Below are positions 1 through 7,043 of a DNA stretch of 13,553 bases, one piece after another; within the stretch, counting starts at the first letter, position 1; each line of letters opens with the position of its first letter. The stretch spans positions 39,699 through 53,251 of the forward strand of contig PMST01000275.1 in NCBI GenBank assembly GCA_003168295.1, given 5' to 3'. This stretch comes from Actinomycetota bacterium (GTDB taxonomy: Bacteria > Actinomycetota > Actinomycetes > Streptosporangiales > Streptosporangiaceae). A program made the position numbers and the translations under genes. Under the pieces are notes generated by a model. The model made no database searches, had not been told where the DNA came from, and worked only from the letters and a program-made list of their open reading frames with translations.

Positions 1-1640
1 GCCTCGACGTACCAGAACGAGCACAGGCTGAACGTGCCCTCGCCGTCGGCGATCCCGTCGTGCCCGGTGCTGGCGTACCTGGAGACCAGGCTGTCGGAGG
101 TGAGTTCCGCGGTGATCCGGTCCAGGGTGGACAGGAACCGGGGGTCGGTCGGCCCGGCGAACTTCACTAGCGGCATAACCAGCACCGAAGCGTCGAGCAG
201 CTTGCTGCCCGGATACATGACATAGCTCCGCAGCTCGGGATCCCAGCAGGACTCCTGTACATACCGGTGGGCCGCGGCGGCGAGCTTGCGCCACCGCTCC
301 ACCGGTGCGGGCAGGCCCCGGTCGCGGGCCAGCCGGCCGGCCCGGTCGTAAGCCACCCATGTCATCAGCGCCGAGTAGGTGAAACGCTGCCGCGGGCCGC
401 GGATTTCCCAGATGCCCTCGTCCGGCTCCTGCCAGTGCTTGGCCAGCCAGTCGAGCCGCTTGCACAGCCCGGTCCACAAGTCGTAGGAAATCGGTGCCTC
501 GCGGTTGTACAGGTACACCGAGTCCATCAGCTCGCCGTACACGTCGAGCTGCCGCTGGCCGACGGCGTTGTTTCCGATCCGCACCGGCCGCGACCCCTGA
601 TAGCCGTCCAGGTGATCAAGGATTGTCTCCTCGATATCCTCGCCGCCGTCGATCGAGTACATGATCATGACGTCGCGTTCGGCGGTCGCGGACTCGCACC
701 GGCGCTGCACCCATTCCATGAACGACGCGGCCTCCTCCAGGAAGCCGAGCGTCATCAGCGCGTAGATGGTGAACGCGGCATCGCGCAGCCAGCTGTACCG
801 GTAGTCCCAGTTACGCCCGCCGCCCAGTTGCTCGGGAAGCGACGTGGTCGGCGCGGCGACCAGGGCGCCGGTCGGGTGGTACACGAGCAGCTTGAGCACC
901 AGCGCCGAACGCTGCACCATCTCCCGCCACCGTCCCCGGTACCTGGACTGGCTGACCCAGTTCTGCCAGAAATCTGACGTCCGGGTGAACAGCTCCTCGG
1001 TCTCCCCTTCGGCCAGCGGCCGAACCTCGCCGTTCCATTCCAGCTCGATGTCGACGCCCTGGCCTTCCTCCAGGGTGAAGGTCGCGGCGACACCGGATTC
1101 CTCGATCTTGAGCGCCACATCGGAGCGCAGCACGCAGCGGCCAGCGGATGATTCGAAGACCGCGCCGACGCCGGTTACCAGCCGCACGGCATGCGGCGCC
1201 CGGCCGTAGTCGAACGCCGGCTGGCAGGCGAGCTCGAAGGTGACCCGGCCACGGACCGCGCGCGCCTGCCGGACGAGCAGGTCACGCGCCCGGCCGGTAC
1301 CGCTGGTCTCCGGCACCATGAAGTCGATCACCTCGCCGACCGCCTCCGCCCCCTGGAACCGGGTCAGCAAGATGTTGGTGTCCGGCAGGTACAGCTGCTT
1401 CGGCCGGCCGGTGCTGCGGCTACGCAACGAGAAGTAACCGCCCTTGCGGGCATCAAGCAGCGCCCCGAACAGCGAAGGAGCGTCGAACCTGGACGGGCAG
1501 TACCAGTCGACCGTGCCGTCGGTGCCGACGAGCGCTACCGTCCGCAGGTCACCGACGATCCCGTGCTCTTCGATCGGCAGGTAACCCGCGGGCGGTACCG
1601 GACCGCCGTTGCCAGCGTGAAGGTACGCCATGGCTGCCAT
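1..1640 (-). CDS. GH15 glucoamylase/trehalase-type glycoside hydrolase (C-terminus beyond window)
   Basis: This is a glycoside hydrolase family 15 enzyme that cleaves alpha-glucosidic bonds and is probably cytosolic, since no signal peptide is visible. It reads open for 546 codons from ATG at 1640 to the left edge, so roughly the last tenth is missing. The N-terminus has the family block with IEEHGIVGDLRTVALVG and DGTVDWYCPSRFDAPSLFG. RNWDYRYSWLRD lies near residues 276-287. The general-acid motif is DEGIWE, with Glu at about 408. The general-base motif is GEGTF followed by CSFWYVEA, with Glu at about 534. Both catalytic glutamates are therefore present. I translated the first 300 or so residues and the motif regions by hand and saw no frameshift. 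An in-frame TAA at 1656-1658 limits the start to ATG 1640 or ATG 1631; neither has a strong Shine-Dalgarno. The gene lies 62 nt downstream of the P450 on the same strand. Family members include actinobacterial trehalases and glucan glucosidases, and the substrate cannot be chosen from sequence alone. Confidence 0.93.
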   Translation of the reverse strand, partial: MAAMAYLHAGNGGPVPPAGYLPIEEHGIVGDLRTVALVGTDGTVDWYCPSRFDAPSLFGALLDARKGGYFSLRSRSTGRPKQLYLPDTNILLTRFQGAEAVGEVIDFMVPETSGTGRARDLLVRQARAVRGRVTFELACQPAFDYGRAPHAVRLVTGVGAVFESSAGRCVLRSDVALKIEESGVAATFTLEEGQGVDIELEWNGEVRPLAEGETEELFTRTSDFWQNWVSQSRYRGRWREMVQRSALVLKLLVYHPTGALVAAPTTSLPEQLGGGRNWDYRYSWLRDAAFTIYALMTLGFLEEAASFMEWVQRRCESATAERDVMIMYSIDGGEDIEETILDHLDGYQGSRPVRIGNNAVGQRQLDVYGELMDSVYLYNREAPISYDLWTGLCKRLDWLAKHWQEPDEGIWEIRGPRQRFTYSALMTWVAYDRAGRLARDRGLPAPVERWRKLAAAAHRYVQESCWDPELRSYVMYPGSKLLDASVLVMPLVKFAGPTDPRFLSTLDRITAELTSDSLVSRYASTGHDGIADGEGTFSLCSFWYVE

Positions 1641-1653
1641 GATCTGTTGTCAG

Positions 1654-1671
1654 GGTTACATGCGTGTTACC
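1654..1671. promoter_or_regulatory. Imperfect palindrome just upstream of the GH15 start
   Basis: GGTTACATGCGTGTTACC matches its own reverse complement at 14 of 18 positions and sits 14 nt upstream of the GH15 ATG, in the 62-nt gap after the P450 stop. The position suits an operator or a short transcript-end structure. This is inference only; no known regulator motif is recognised. Confidence 0.25.
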
Positions 1672-1702
1672 GGGTGATGCCGAACGGCAGCAGAAGGGCT
1701 GG

Positions 1703-2944
1703 TCAGCCGCCGAACTGGCAGGGCAGCCGCTTGATGCCGTTGACGAAGCTGGACAGCAGCCGGTCGGGCTCGCCCGCCGTGATGTCGGGGACGCGGGTGA
1801 GCAACTCACGCAGCATGACGGTGAGCTCGCGGCGGGCGAGATGCGCGCCGAGGCAGAAATGCGGTCCGGCCGCGCCGAATCCCACGTGCGGGTTCGGCGA
1901 GCGGGTGATGTCGAACCGCTCGGGGTCAGGGAACACCGCCTCGTCCCGGTTCGCCGAATAGTAGTACAGCACTGCCTTGTCGCCCTCGCGGTAATCCTGC
2001 CCGTTCATGGTGTAGTCCCGGGTGAGGGTCCGTCGCATGAACAGGACCGGTGAGGCATACCGCACGATCTCTTCGACCGCCCCCTCGATCAGGTTCTCGA
2101 AGTCCGCGAGCAGTAGCGCGCGCTGTTCTCCGAACTCGGTGAACAGCATCAGCGCGTGCGACAGCGCGGTGCGGGTGGTCTCGTTGCCGGCCACAACCAG
2201 CAGGATGAAAAACGAGGCGAGCTCGGCGCTGGTCAGTTGCTCCCCGTCGATGTTCGCGGTGACCAGCGCGGAGACCAGGTCATCGGCAGGCGCCCGCGCG
2301 CGGTCGGCAGCCAGGCCGGTGACGAGTTCGGCGAGGGCCTGGCCGGCGCCGAGTATCTGGACCACGGCCTCGTCGAGATCCTGGCTCAGGAACTCCGGAT
2401 CCGACCCGGACAAGATGATGTTGCTGTTGGCCAGGACCGTCTCGTACGCCTCGCCGGGGATGCCCATCATGTCGCAGATGATCTTCAGCGGCAGCCGGGC
2501 CGCGACGTTCGGCACGAAATCGCACGGTCCGGTCACCAGCAGGTCATCGACAACCGCGACGGCAGCCCGACGCACGTCGTCTTCGAACTTCGCGATCAGT
2601 CGCGGGCTGAACGCGCGGGAGACGATCCGGCGCAGCCGGGCGTGCCTGGGATCATCCATGTTGATCATCGAGCCGAAGTACTCGTTGAAGTCGGCCGGCA
2701 GATCGACGATGTTCGTCGCGCCTCGCCCGGAGCAGAACACCTCGGCGTGGCGGCTCGCCTCAACCACGTCCGCATGCCGCACCAGGGCGTAGTACCCCGG
2801 GCCCTTTTCACCGAACGGGACCACGGGCTCGGCGTAGAACCGCGGCCGCTCCTGCGCCCGCAGCCGGGCGAAGGCGGCCGCGCGGTCGGCGAGCGGCTGC
2901 CCCCAGAACGCCATATCCGACAGGTCTATCGCGGCAGCAGTCAT
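1703..2944 (-). CDS. Cytochrome P450 (CYP124/125/126-like clade)
   Basis: A soluble bacterial cytochrome P450 monooxygenase of 413 aa, the usual length. It should use a separate ferredoxin and reductase, neither of which is in the window. The oxygen-activating I-helix motif AGNETT is at residues 252-257. The K-helix ExxR is EIVR at 292-295. The heme loop is GFGAAGPHFCLGAHLA, with the axial Cys at 364. The loop has one residue more between Phe and Cys than P450cam, as in CYP124/125-type enzymes that oxidise sterols or branched lipids. NMDDPRHARLRRIVSRAFSP at about 95-114 is typical of this group. ATG 2944 is preferred over the in-frame ATG 2995, because the longer start would overlap the micro-ORF and a CAGGGG ribosome site precedes 2944. 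It lies 16 nt behind that ORF, so the two are probably co-transcribed. The substrate is unknown; a steroid or lipid is an inference from motif likeness. Confidence 0.95.
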   Translation of the reverse strand: MTAAAIDLSDMAFWGQPLADRAAAFARLRAQERPRFYAEPVVPFGEKGPGYYALVRHADVVEASRHAEVFCSGRGATNIVDLPADFNEYFGSMINMDDPRHARLRRIVSRAFSPRLIAKFEDDVRRAAVAVVDDLLVTGPCDFVPNVAARLPLKIICDMMGIPGEAYETVLANSNIILSGSDPEFLSQDLDEAVVQILGAGQALAELVTGLAADRARAPADDLVSALVTANIDGEQLTSAELASFFILLVVAGNETTRTALSHALMLFTEFGEQRALLLADFENLIEGAVEEIVRYASPVLFMRRTLTRDYTMNGQDYREGDKAVLYYYSANRDEAVFPDPERFDITRSPNPHVGFGAAGPHFCLGAHLARRELTVMLRELLTRVPDITAGEPDRLLSSFVNGIKRLPCQFGG

Positions 2945-2960
2945 GGCCTGGCCCCTGGGG

Positions 2961-3047
2961 TTACTCTCTGCCGCGCTCGCGCCTCCGCAGCACAACCAGC
3001 GTGCCGATGATGAGGATCAGCAGCAAGCCCGATATCACCCAGTCCAT
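2961..3047 (-). CDS. 28-aa single-pass membrane micro-protein upstream of the P450
   Basis: ATG at 3047 opens 28 sense codons ending in TAA at 2961-2963. The product begins MDWVISGLLLILIIGTLVVL, an uninterrupted hydrophobic stretch, and ends with a strongly basic tail RRRERGRE. This is a textbook single helix with the positively charged end predicted to stay in the cytoplasm. A clear Shine-Dalgarno, AGAGG, lies 8 nt before the ATG. The stop is 16 nt before the P450 ATG, so the two genes look co-transcribed and perhaps translationally coupled. I do not recognise a family. It may anchor or assist the P450 or a redox partner, or act as a leader peptide; both are speculation. The start signal, hydrophobic run, charge asymmetry and spacing together make it a credible gene. 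Confidence 0.65.
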   Translation of the reverse strand: MDWVISGLLLILIIGTLVVLRRRERGRE

Positions 3048-3112
3048 ACCACTCGCCTCTCGTTGTCCGAAGTTTAGCAGGACGAGCTGACCCCATTGCG
3101 AGCCGTGATCCC

Positions 3113-3141
3113 TTGGTGCCTGCAGCCGCCGAGCCTACGCT
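3113..3141 (+). promoter_or_regulatory. Promoter of the first HAD gene, leaderless type
   Basis: TTGGTG (3113-3118) and TACGCT (3136-3141) are separated by 17 nt, close to the sigma-70-type consensus. Only 6 nt separate the -10 box from the GTG start at 3148. Transcription should therefore begin at or next to the start codon, and no Shine-Dalgarno is present. Leaderless mRNAs of this layout are common in actinobacteria. Confidence 0.6.
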
Positions 3142-3147
3142 GATCTT

Positions 3148-3816
3148 GTGACCCAGCCCGCCGCCTGCCTGATCGACGTCTACCAAACGATTCTGACCTG
3201 CGATTTCTCGGGCCATAACAGGGAAATGCCGGCGTTGGCCGGGGTCGCGCCTGATGCCTGGCGCGCAGGGATCTGGCGTGTCGGGCCGTTGTTCAACGTC
3301 GGTCGGCTGACCAAAGCCGAGGGCTTCGGTCAGATCCTGCAGGAGTGCGGCGTCGAGCCACGGGCAGACCTGGTGCGCGCGCTCGTCGAGATGGACCGGG
3401 AACTGCTGCTGGCCTCCGCGCACCTCTACGACGACTCCATCCCGTTCCTTGAGAACCTCAGATCGCACGGCGTCAGGGCCGCGATTGTCAGTAACTGCTC
3501 CGAGCACACCCGTGATCTGCTGGTCAAGATCGGCGTGCCCGAACTCGTCGACGCGGTGGTTCTCTCGTGTGAGGTGGGCGCGGCGAAGCCGTCAGAGCAG
3601 ATCTTCCGGCACGCGCTGGAACAGCTCGGCGTTCCGGCCGGTGCCGCGCTGTTCGTAGATGATCAGGCGGCTTTCTGCGCGGGTGCGGTGGCCCTGGGCA
3701 TCAGCGCGGCGCAGATTGTCCGGGGCGGGGTCGACGGGGTCGACGGGAAGTTGCCCGTGACGGGAACCACGATCGTTCGGTCGCTGCCGGAAGTCGAGGC
3801 CATGCTCTGGGCATAA
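3148..3816 (+). CDS. HAD-superfamily hydrolase-like protein (paralogue A)
   Basis: A 222-aa protein of the haloacid dehalogenase superfamily, which uses an Asp nucleophile and usually hydrolyses phosphoesters or, in the L-2-haloacid dehalogenases, carbon-halogen bonds. Motif I is IDVYQTI, with nucleophile Asp10. The second Asp of the phosphatase motif DxDxT is replaced by Tyr12, as in haloacid dehalogenases (DxYGT). Motif II Ser is Ser115 in IVSNC, motif III is Lys147 in AAKP, and motif IV is Asp171-Asp172 in FVDDQ. The helical cap lies between about residues 20 and 90. GTG 3148 is chosen because it follows the -10 box by 6 nt and fits the start of the paralogue at 9249, with which it aligns without gaps for 193 residues. 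The substrate is unknown. Loss of the second Asp argues against a standard phosphatase. Confidence 0.88.
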   Translation: MTQPAACLIDVYQTILTCDFSGHNREMPALAGVAPDAWRAGIWRVGPLFNVGRLTKAEGFGQILQECGVEPRADLVRALVEMDRELLLASAHLYDDSIPFLENLRSHGVRAAIVSNCSEHTRDLLVKIGVPELVDAVVLSCEVGAAKPSEQIFRHALEQLGVPAGAALFVDDQAAFCAGAVALGISAAQIVRGGVDGVDGKLPVTGTTIVRSLPEVEAMLWA

Positions 3817-3834
3817 GCAAGGCCAGGGCCGCTC

Positions 3835-4030
3835 TTAGGTCCGGATATCGCGTTCGAACTCGCCTCGGGCGGCACGCGCGGCTAGCTTTTCGGCTGCTTC
3901 CAGGCGCTTAACTCGCTTGACGTACTCCCGCAGCGCGGTGTTAAACGGCTTTCTTCTTGGTGGTGCTACCCATGAGGCGCATCGCTTCGGAGAGCGCATC
4001 GTCGTCGATATCGATCTGCGTGACGCTCAT
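3835..4030 (-). pseudogene. VapB-type antitoxin split by a one-base frameshift, no toxin gene nearby
   Basis: ATG at 4030 follows a strong GGAGG site by 6 nt. It encodes MSVTQIDIDDDALSEAMRLM and then GSTTKKKAV, ending at codon 29 with TAA (3941-3943). Skipping one T in GTTTAAC restores the frame as NTALREYVKRVKRLEAAEKL and so on to TAA at 3835-3837. The joined product is 64 aa, with a ribbon-helix-helix N-terminus and an Arg/Glu-rich helical tail. That is the length and pattern of VapB antitoxins, which bind DNA and neutralise a VapC PIN-domain RNase. A vapC gene normally follows, but only 18 nt separate this stop from the convergent HAD gene stop at 3816, so none fits. The simplest reading is a decaying orphan antitoxin. 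A sequencing error or a programmed +1 shift (GTT TAA C resembles prfB CTT TGA C) remains possible. The region just upstream (4050-4076) is unusually AT-rich and may hold its promoter. Confidence 0.8.
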
Positions 4031-4171
4031 AAGGCACCTCCGATGTTGGCCATTTACGAGGATTACATACATAGCCGGCAGGTGCGGTGATGGCCGAGGC
4101 CAGACGCTTCGACTCAATCGTCAGTTCCGTCGAAGACCGGGAAACTCCGGCCCGGCCGGCCGGCGAACCGG

Positions 4172-4177
4172 TATCGT
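4172..4177 (+). promoter_or_regulatory. -10 box of the SNF2-SWIM operon
   Basis: TATCGT lies 7 nt before GTG 4185, which suggests a leaderless transcript like those of neighbouring genes. No convincing -35 is visible. The 12-nt self-complementary run CCGGCCGGCCGG at 4152-4163 occupies the spacer region and could matter for binding or structure. Confidence 0.4.
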
Positions 4178-4184
4178 GCGGTTC

Positions 4185-7043
4185 GTGCTGGACGGCGACC
4201 TGGTCTTCGTGCCGAGCGAGATTCCCCGGCGCGGCGTGTTCGCGCGCTGGGGCACCGGCTCGGGATCCGCCAAGCTGGAGCTGGTTTTCCCCCGTGGCCC
4301 GCATGACCTGCGCAAGCGCCTGGTCTCGGCGGACCTCATCCCGCTCGGCGAGGCTCTTCCCCCGTTGCTGGCCATTGGTCCTGACGAGCAGGCCGGGTCG
4401 CCGATGCGGCGCAGCGCGCGGGTCTGGGCCGCGGCGGCCGCGGCGGGTGTCGGCCTGGTGGCGCGCGGCAGGCTCCTGCCGACCGTCGGCGCTGACGATA
4501 CCGATGTCTGGCGCGCCGGCCCGCTCGATCCAGCCGACCTTAGCTGGCTGCGTGAACTCGCCGCCGCCTTCCCGCCGGCCGCACACGCCCTGGCGATCCC
4601 CGGCTCGCGTCCGATCCGGCTCCGTTCTCCGGACGCGCTGATCCGCGACCTCTGGGACGCGATCGCCGATATGATCGCCCGCTCGCCCGCCGCGCCGAGG
4701 ACCACCGCGTCGCGCGCGTTCGCCGCCGCTGAGCCGACCCGGGTCAGCGATCTCGCGGAGTGGCTCGCCGATACCTCCGACGGCCTGTCGGCTGGGGCAC
4801 GTCTCGGTCTGCGGATCGAGGCGGTCGCGACGCCGCCCATGCCCGACGACGAGGAGGACTACCCGGGTGCGGCGGAGGTGGATCCGGGCGAAGGGCGCGA
4901 GGGGGCGGGAGGACCCGATGGGGTGGATGGCGCCGCGCCTGAGTTCCGGCTGGTGCTGCAGTTGCGCAGCAACGCCGATCCGAGCCTGATCGTCGACGCC
5001 GCCGCGCTGTGGAGCCAGCCGGAGACTGTGCTCTCCAGGTTCGGCTCCCAGGCGGAGACGGACCTGCTGCTGGCGCTGCGCCGCGGTGCGGCGATCTGGT
5101 CGCCGCTAGCTCAGGTGCTCCTGCAGGCCAGCCCGTCGGTCATCGACCTCGACGACGACGCGCTCACCAGCCTGCTCGGACCGGCGGCCGAGGAACTGGC
5201 GGGCACCGGCATCGAAGTGCTCTGGCCGTCCAGCATGCTTGGTGACGGCCTCAAGCTGAGGGCTGTCCCCACGCCGGCGCCGGGAAAGCTGACCGAGGCC
5301 GGCTTCGGCCTCGCGGCGCTGCTGGATTTCCGGTGGCAGCTCACGCTCGATGGCGCGCTGCTCGACGCCGACGAGATCGCCGCATTGGCCGAGGCGAAAC
5401 GGCCGCTGATCAGGCTGCGGGGCCGCTGGGTGATCCTCGACCCGGCCCTGCTCGACCGGCTGCGCCGCCCGCCGCGGACGCGGATGCGCACGTCCGAGGC
5501 GCTCGGTGCCGTCCTCGCCGGCTCGGCCGAGATCGACGGCGAGACCGTCGAGGTGGTCGCGGAAGGCCGGCTCGCCGACTTGGCCGCCCAGGTCGCGGGG
5601 ATCGCGTCCGCTCCCGTGCCACTCGATCCGCCGCAAGGGCTGGTGGCAACGCTGCGGCCATATCAGCTGCGGGGGCTGACCTGGCTCGCCGCGATGTGCG
5701 ATACCGGGCTCGGCGGCTGCCTCGCCGATGACATGGGACTCGGCAAGACGATCCAGGTGATCGCGCTGCACCTGCACCGGCGGGAGGCCAAGGCGGGCCC
5801 CACCCTGGTGGTGTGCCCCGCGTCGCTGCTCGGCACCTGGGAGCGTGAGGTACGCCGGTTCGCCCCCGACGTCCCGGTCCGCCGGTACCACGGCGGCGGG
5901 CGGCACCTGCAGGACCTGGCCGTCGATGAAGTCGTCCTGGTCACCTACGGCGTGGTCCTGCGTGACTCGGCACGGCTGGCCGAGGTCGGCTGGGGTCTGG
6001 TGGTCGCCGACGAGGCGCAGCACGCCAAGAACCCGCTGTCACGGACCGCACGTGAACTACGGGCGGTGCCCGCGCCCGCGAGGGTCGCACTGACCGGAAC
6101 GCCGGTGGAGAACCGGCTATCGGAACTGTGGTCGATCCTGGACTGGACGACGCCCGGCCTGCTCGGCCACCTGGAGACCTTCACCCGCCGGGTGGCGGTG
6201 CCAGTCGAGCGGTACCGCGACGCCGAGGCGACCACCAGGTTCGCCGGTCTCATCCGGCCGTTCCTGCTGCGACGCAAGAAGACCGACCCCGGTATCGCCC
6301 CCGAACTGCCGCGCAAGACCGAGACGGACCTGTTCGTCCCGCTGACCGCCGAACAGGTGACGCTGTACGAGGCGATGGTCCGCGAGACGATGGAGGCGAT
6401 CGAGACTAGGCAGGGCATCGAGCGGGCCGGCCTGGTGTTCAAGCTGCTGACCGCGCTGAAGCAGATCTGCAACCATCCCGCTCAGTACCTCAAGCAGCCG
6501 GGACCGCTGGCCGGCCGGTCCGGGAAGCTCGCCGCGTTCGACGAACTGACCGACGTCATCTTGGCGGGCGGTGAGTCGATGCTCGTCTTTACTCAGTACA
6601 CCCAGATGGCGACGCTGCTGCAGCAGCACCTCGACGCGCGCGGAATCGGCTCCCTGTTCCTGCACGGCGGGATTCCCGTGCCGCGCCGTGAGGAGATGGT
6701 GGCCCGGTTCCAGGCCGGCCAGGCGCCGGTATTCCTGCTGTCGCTCAAGGCCGGCGGCACCGGCTTGACACTGACCCGCGCCACCCATGTGCTGCACTAC
6801 GACCGGTGGTGGAACCCTGCGGTGGAGGATCAGGCCACCGACCGGGCGTACCGGATCGGCCAGGACCGCCCTGTGCAGGTGCACCGGCTTATCGCCGAGG
6901 GGACGCTCGAAGACCGGATCGCGGCCCTGCTTGAGACCAAACGCGAGCTCGCCGACGCCGTGATCGGTTCTGGTGAGGGCTGGATCGCCGAGCTATCCGA
7001 CGCGGAGCTCACCGATCTCGTCAGCCTGCGAGCCGCCCCGTGA
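4185..7043 (+). CDS. SNF2-family helicase/ATPase (HelZ-like)
   Basis: A DEAD/DEAQ-box SNF2-type ATPase of about 952 aa, expected to translocate on double-stranded DNA rather than unwind it. The N-terminal half is poorly conserved and includes an acidic, Gly-rich stretch near residues 220-245. The region about 330-470 resembles the SNF2-associated domain of bacterial members. The motor has motif I DDMGLGKT (Lys about 520), motif II DEAQ (about 609) and motif III ALTGTPVENRLSELWSILDW. The second RecA domain has LVFTQY, FLLSLKAGGTGLTLT, the block YDRWWNPAVEDQATDRAYR and IGQ. All motor motifs are intact. Start choice: GTG 4185 follows the -10 box; GTG 4176 is in frame and possible. Longer in-frame starts up to 3957 would run antisense through the vapB remnant and are unlikely. 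The stop overlaps the SWIM gene start by 4 nt. Actinobacteria often carry this helicase beside a SWIM protein. Its role, perhaps DNA repair or chromatin remodelling, is inferred from family. Confidence 0.93.
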   Translation: MLDGDLVFVPSEIPRRGVFARWGTGSGSAKLELVFPRGPHDLRKRLVSADLIPLGEALPPLLAIGPDEQAGSPMRRSARVWAAAAAAGVGLVARGRLLPTVGADDTDVWRAGPLDPADLSWLRELAAAFPPAAHALAIPGSRPIRLRSPDALIRDLWDAIADMIARSPAAPRTTASRAFAAAEPTRVSDLAEWLADTSDGLSAGARLGLRIEAVATPPMPDDEEDYPGAAEVDPGEGREGAGGPDGVDGAAPEFRLVLQLRSNADPSLIVDAAALWSQPETVLSRFGSQAETDLLLALRRGAAIWSPLAQVLLQASPSVIDLDDDALTSLLGPAAEELAGTGIEVLWPSSMLGDGLKLRAVPTPAPGKLTEAGFGLAALLDFRWQLTLDGALLDADEIAALAEAKRPLIRLRGRWVILDPALLDRLRRPPRTRMRTSEALGAVLAGSAEIDGETVEVVAEGRLADLAAQVAGIASAPVPLDPPQGLVATLRPYQLRGLTWLAAMCDTGLGGCLADDMGLGKTIQVIALHLHRREAKAGPTLVVCPASLLGTWEREVRRFAPDVPVRRYHGGGRHLQDLAVDEVVLVTYGVVLRDSARLAEVGWGLVVADEAQHAKNPLSRTARELRAVPAPARVALTGTPVENRLSELWSILDWTTPGLLGHLETFTRRVAVPVERYRDAEATTRFAGLIRPFLLRRKKTDPGIAPELPRKTETDLFVPLTAEQVTLYEAMVRETMEAIETRQGIERAGLVFKLLTALKQICNHPAQYLKQPGPLAGRSGKLAAFDELTDVILAGGESMLVFTQYTQMATLLQQHLDARGIGSLFLHGGIPVPRREEMVARFQAGQAPVFLLSLKAGGTGLTLTRATHVLHYDRWWNPAVEDQATDRAYRIGQDRPVQVHRLIAEGTLEDRIAALLETKRELADAVIGSGEGWIAELSDAELTDLVSLRAAP

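Noticed and set aside
267..977. 236-codon plus-strand open frame inside the GH15 gene
   Set aside because: Antisense shadow: low-complexity Pro/Arg/Val-rich product with no domain, opposite a gene with intact catalytic motifs.
2156..3010. 284-codon plus-strand open frame opposite the P450
   Set aside because: Antisense shadow of a high-GC gene; no recognisable domain, and it runs over the micro-ORF.
3941..3946. Programmed +1 frameshift as the main explanation for the split antitoxin
   Set aside because: GTT TAA C resembles the prfB slippery site, but no well-spaced internal Shine-Dalgarno is visible, so mutation or sequencing error is simpler; kept only as an alternative.
3957..4184. Extended N-terminus of the SNF2 helicase from an ATG at 3957
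   Set aside because: The extra 76 residues are antisense to the vapB remnant and biased in composition; GTG 4185 with a -10 box 7 nt upstream is better supported.
5106..6884. Two long minus-strand frames opposite the SNF2 helicase (5106-6023 and 6117-6884)
   Set aside because: Both lie fully opposite conserved helicase motifs and encode compositionally biased sequence without domains.
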